From an uncultured Ignavibacteria bacterium (GTDB lineage Bacteria > Bacteroidota > Ignavibacteria > Tepidaquicellales > Tepidaquicellaceae), in NCBI GenBank assembly GCA_937974175.1, contig CALJIG010000116.1:1-14725 (forward strand): a stretch of 14,725 bases of DNA, in the 5' to 3' direction. Under the pieces are notes generated by a model. It was given only the letters and a program-made list of their open reading frames with translations. It was not told the DNA's origin and made no database searches. Below, in pieces: positions 14,133 to 14,725 of this stretch. Made by a program: the position numbers and the translations under genes. How positions within the stretch are numbered: position 1 is the first letter of the stretch; every line of letters begins with the position of its first letter.

Positions 14133-14147
14133 TTAACCACCCCCCAG

Positions 14148-14170
14148 CCCTCTCCTTCGTAAGGAGAGGG
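14148..14170. repeat. GC-rich perfect palindrome
   Basis: CCCTCTCCTT (14148-14157) and AAGGAGAGGG (14161-14170) form a perfect 10-bp hairpin around CGT, in otherwise very AT-rich DNA. It is preceded by a C-rich run (CCACCCCCC). It is not followed by a T run, so it is not a normal terminator; it looks like a REP- or MITE-type intergenic palindrome. Confidence 0.75.
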
Positions 14171-14187
14171 GAAATATTATTCAATTG

Positions 14188-14275
14188 GTCGGAAAAATGT
14201 CGGGTTTTGAAAAGAACGTTATTGTTTTTACAATACTGAAAAATTTACAACTGAAAAAAGTCGGGTTTTGGTCGG
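14188..14275. repeat. GTCGG 11-base units and TTGT..ACAA element, copy A
   Basis: Two consecutive 11-base units (GTCGGAAAAAT, GTCGGGTTTTG) occupy 14188-14209. The sequence TTGTTTTTACAATACT is at 14222-14237, and GTCGGGTTTTGGTCGG at 14260-14275 is identical to 14033-14048. The distance from GTCGGG to the end of ACAATACT is 39 bases, the same as in copy B at 14534-14572. Confidence 0.8.
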
Positions 14276-14280
14276 ATTTT

Positions 14281-14425
14281 TTTTCCTCATATATCCTCTA
14301 ACTCTCCCCTTGAGGGGAGTACTTTCGCGAAGCGAAAGGAAGGGGTGTTTGAACGAACACCCACCGTCTCGCTTCGCTCGCCACCTCCCTCTCCCGCTGA
14401 AGCTGGACTTACGAAGGGAGGAATT
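14281..14425. mobile_element. Palindrome-rich insertion, MITE/REP-like
   Basis: About 145 bases of much higher GC content that interrupt the heptamer region between two GTCGGATT-like motifs (14271 and 14432). It is a chain of hairpins: CTCCCC/GGGGAG (14304-14319, TTGA loop), CTTTCGC/GCGAAAG (14322-14338, GAA loop), and GGGTGTT/AACACCC (14343-14362). CGCTTCGC near 14370 can also pair with GCGAAGCG at 14327-14334. The end ACGAAGGGAGG (14411-14421) echoes, in inverted form, the CCTTCGTAAGGAG palindrome at 14148-14170. No transposase is present, and target-site duplications are not clear. Boundaries are approximate. Confidence 0.5.
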
Positions 14426-14433
14426 AACAAAGC

Positions 14434-14572
14434 CGGATTCTTTTTCAATTACGAGTTCCAATTTACGAGTTACAAGTTTTAAGTTCTGTTAATTGCTCAT
14501 TGCTAATTATTAATTGTAAAATGTCGGATTTTGGTCGGGTTTTCAAAATCCCATTGTTGTTTTTACAATACT
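14434..14572. repeat. Composite module copy 2 and TTGT..ACAA element, copy B
   Basis: The first part (14434-14533) repeats 14046-14132: CGGATTCTT, TCAATTACGAGTTCCAA, then ACGAGTT, ACAAGTT, TTAAGTT, CTCATTG, CTAATTA, TTAATTG heptads and GTCGGATTTTGG. Relative to copy 1 it has an extra GCTCATTGCTAATT, exactly two heptads. It continues with GTCGGGTTTTC and TTGTTTTTACAATACT (14557-14572), matching copy A. Confidence 0.85.
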
Positions 14573-14634
14573 TCACTTTTTCCTAAATTAAATTTTTCTG
14601 TTTTTGATGAATTTTTGACGGGTTTTGTATTCAT

Positions 14635-14648
14635 CCCGCTTTAGCGGG
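14635..14648. repeat. Small GC hairpin
   Basis: CCCGC (14635-14639) and GCGGG (14644-14648) form a 5-bp stem around TTTA, ahead of the terminal heptamer array. It is a minor palindrome of the same intergenic type, with no T run after it. Confidence 0.5.
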
Positions 14649-14671
14649 GCTGCAAAATAAAAAGTCCTTCA

Positions 14672-14725
14672 AACTCATAACTCATAACTCATAACTCATA
14701 ACTCATAACTCATAACTCATAACTC
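14672..14725. repeat. Perfect heptamer array, AACTCAT x7, runs off the window
   Basis: Seven contiguous perfect copies of AACTCAT (14672-14720) followed by a partial AACTC that reaches the last base, so the array continues beyond the window. The absence of any mismatch suggests recent expansion or active homogenisation. Confidence 0.97.

Noticed and set aside
14268..14492. A 74-residue + strand ORF and an overlapping 77-residue - strand ORF (14228-14461)
   Set aside because: Both run through the hairpin-rich insertion and repeats. Their protein sequences (for example LPLRGVLSRSERKGC) are the reading of palindromes, with no start signal or family support.
13055..14725. Integron or CRISPR reading of a tyrosine recombinase followed by repeats
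   Set aside because: The recombinase has the normal XerC/XerD length with no integron-specific insertion visible. The repeats have no cassette genes, no regular spacer structure and no Cas genes.
13949..14725. dif-like recombination site near the Xer gene
   Set aside because: I searched by eye for two near-palindromic 11-base arms with a 6-base centre and found no convincing candidate.

Overview
The window looks like a piece of chromosome from an AT-rich, Gram-negative bacterium of the Bacteroidota/Chlorobiota/Ignavibacteriota group. This assignment is an inference with moderate confidence. It rests on mostly non-Shine-Dalgarno, A-rich start regions, one promoter that matches the Bacteroidota TAnnTTTG -7 consensus exactly, many Sec signal peptides ending near A-Q, and gene types common in that group (split transketolase, DUF433/DUF5615 pair, stand-alone TonB-C protein, small secreted beta proteins). 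TGA is used as a stop in several genes, so the genetic code is standard.

Region 1 (1-3162, + strand): a 62-residue single-pass membrane protein, the C-terminal subunit of a split transketolase with its own promoter, an HtrA-type periplasmic serine protease, and a DUF433 antitoxin-like gene whose overlapping DUF5615 PIN-like partner is broken by one in-frame TGA. A strong terminator closes the block. Region 2 (3169-4783, +): a DUF1801 protein and a PLP-dependent Cys/Met-metabolism enzyme, ending at a bidirectional terminator. Region 3 (4808-6594, - strand): a small secreted protein and a GT-C-like multi-pass membrane protein.

Region 4 (6703-9922, +): a tightly packed operon. It holds a GlcD-type FAD oxidase, a secreted TonB-C domain protein, a 4HBT thioesterase, a 56-residue Trm112-like protein and nadC, with ATGA and TAATG junctions. 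Region 5 (10006-11518, +): three tandem paralogues of an exported small-domain family (Y-F-C ... S-[DE]-R-F-T-T-G-[WY]-L-T-V-M-V). The first is a lipoprotein with a charged linker, and the other two are predicted secreted proteins. I do not recognise this family. Region 6 (11581-13948, +): a Wzx-like flippase overlapping a complete XerC/XerD-type tyrosine recombinase.

Region 7 (13949-14725): about 780 bases with no credible gene. It is built almost entirely from repeats: perfect heptamer arrays at both ends, degenerate heptamer runs between them, a recurring GTCGG-based 11-base element, a duplicated composite module, and a palindrome-rich insertion resembling a MITE or REP element. The most noteworthy items are the heptamer-based repeat region, the three-paralogue exported family, and the freshly broken toxin-like gene.
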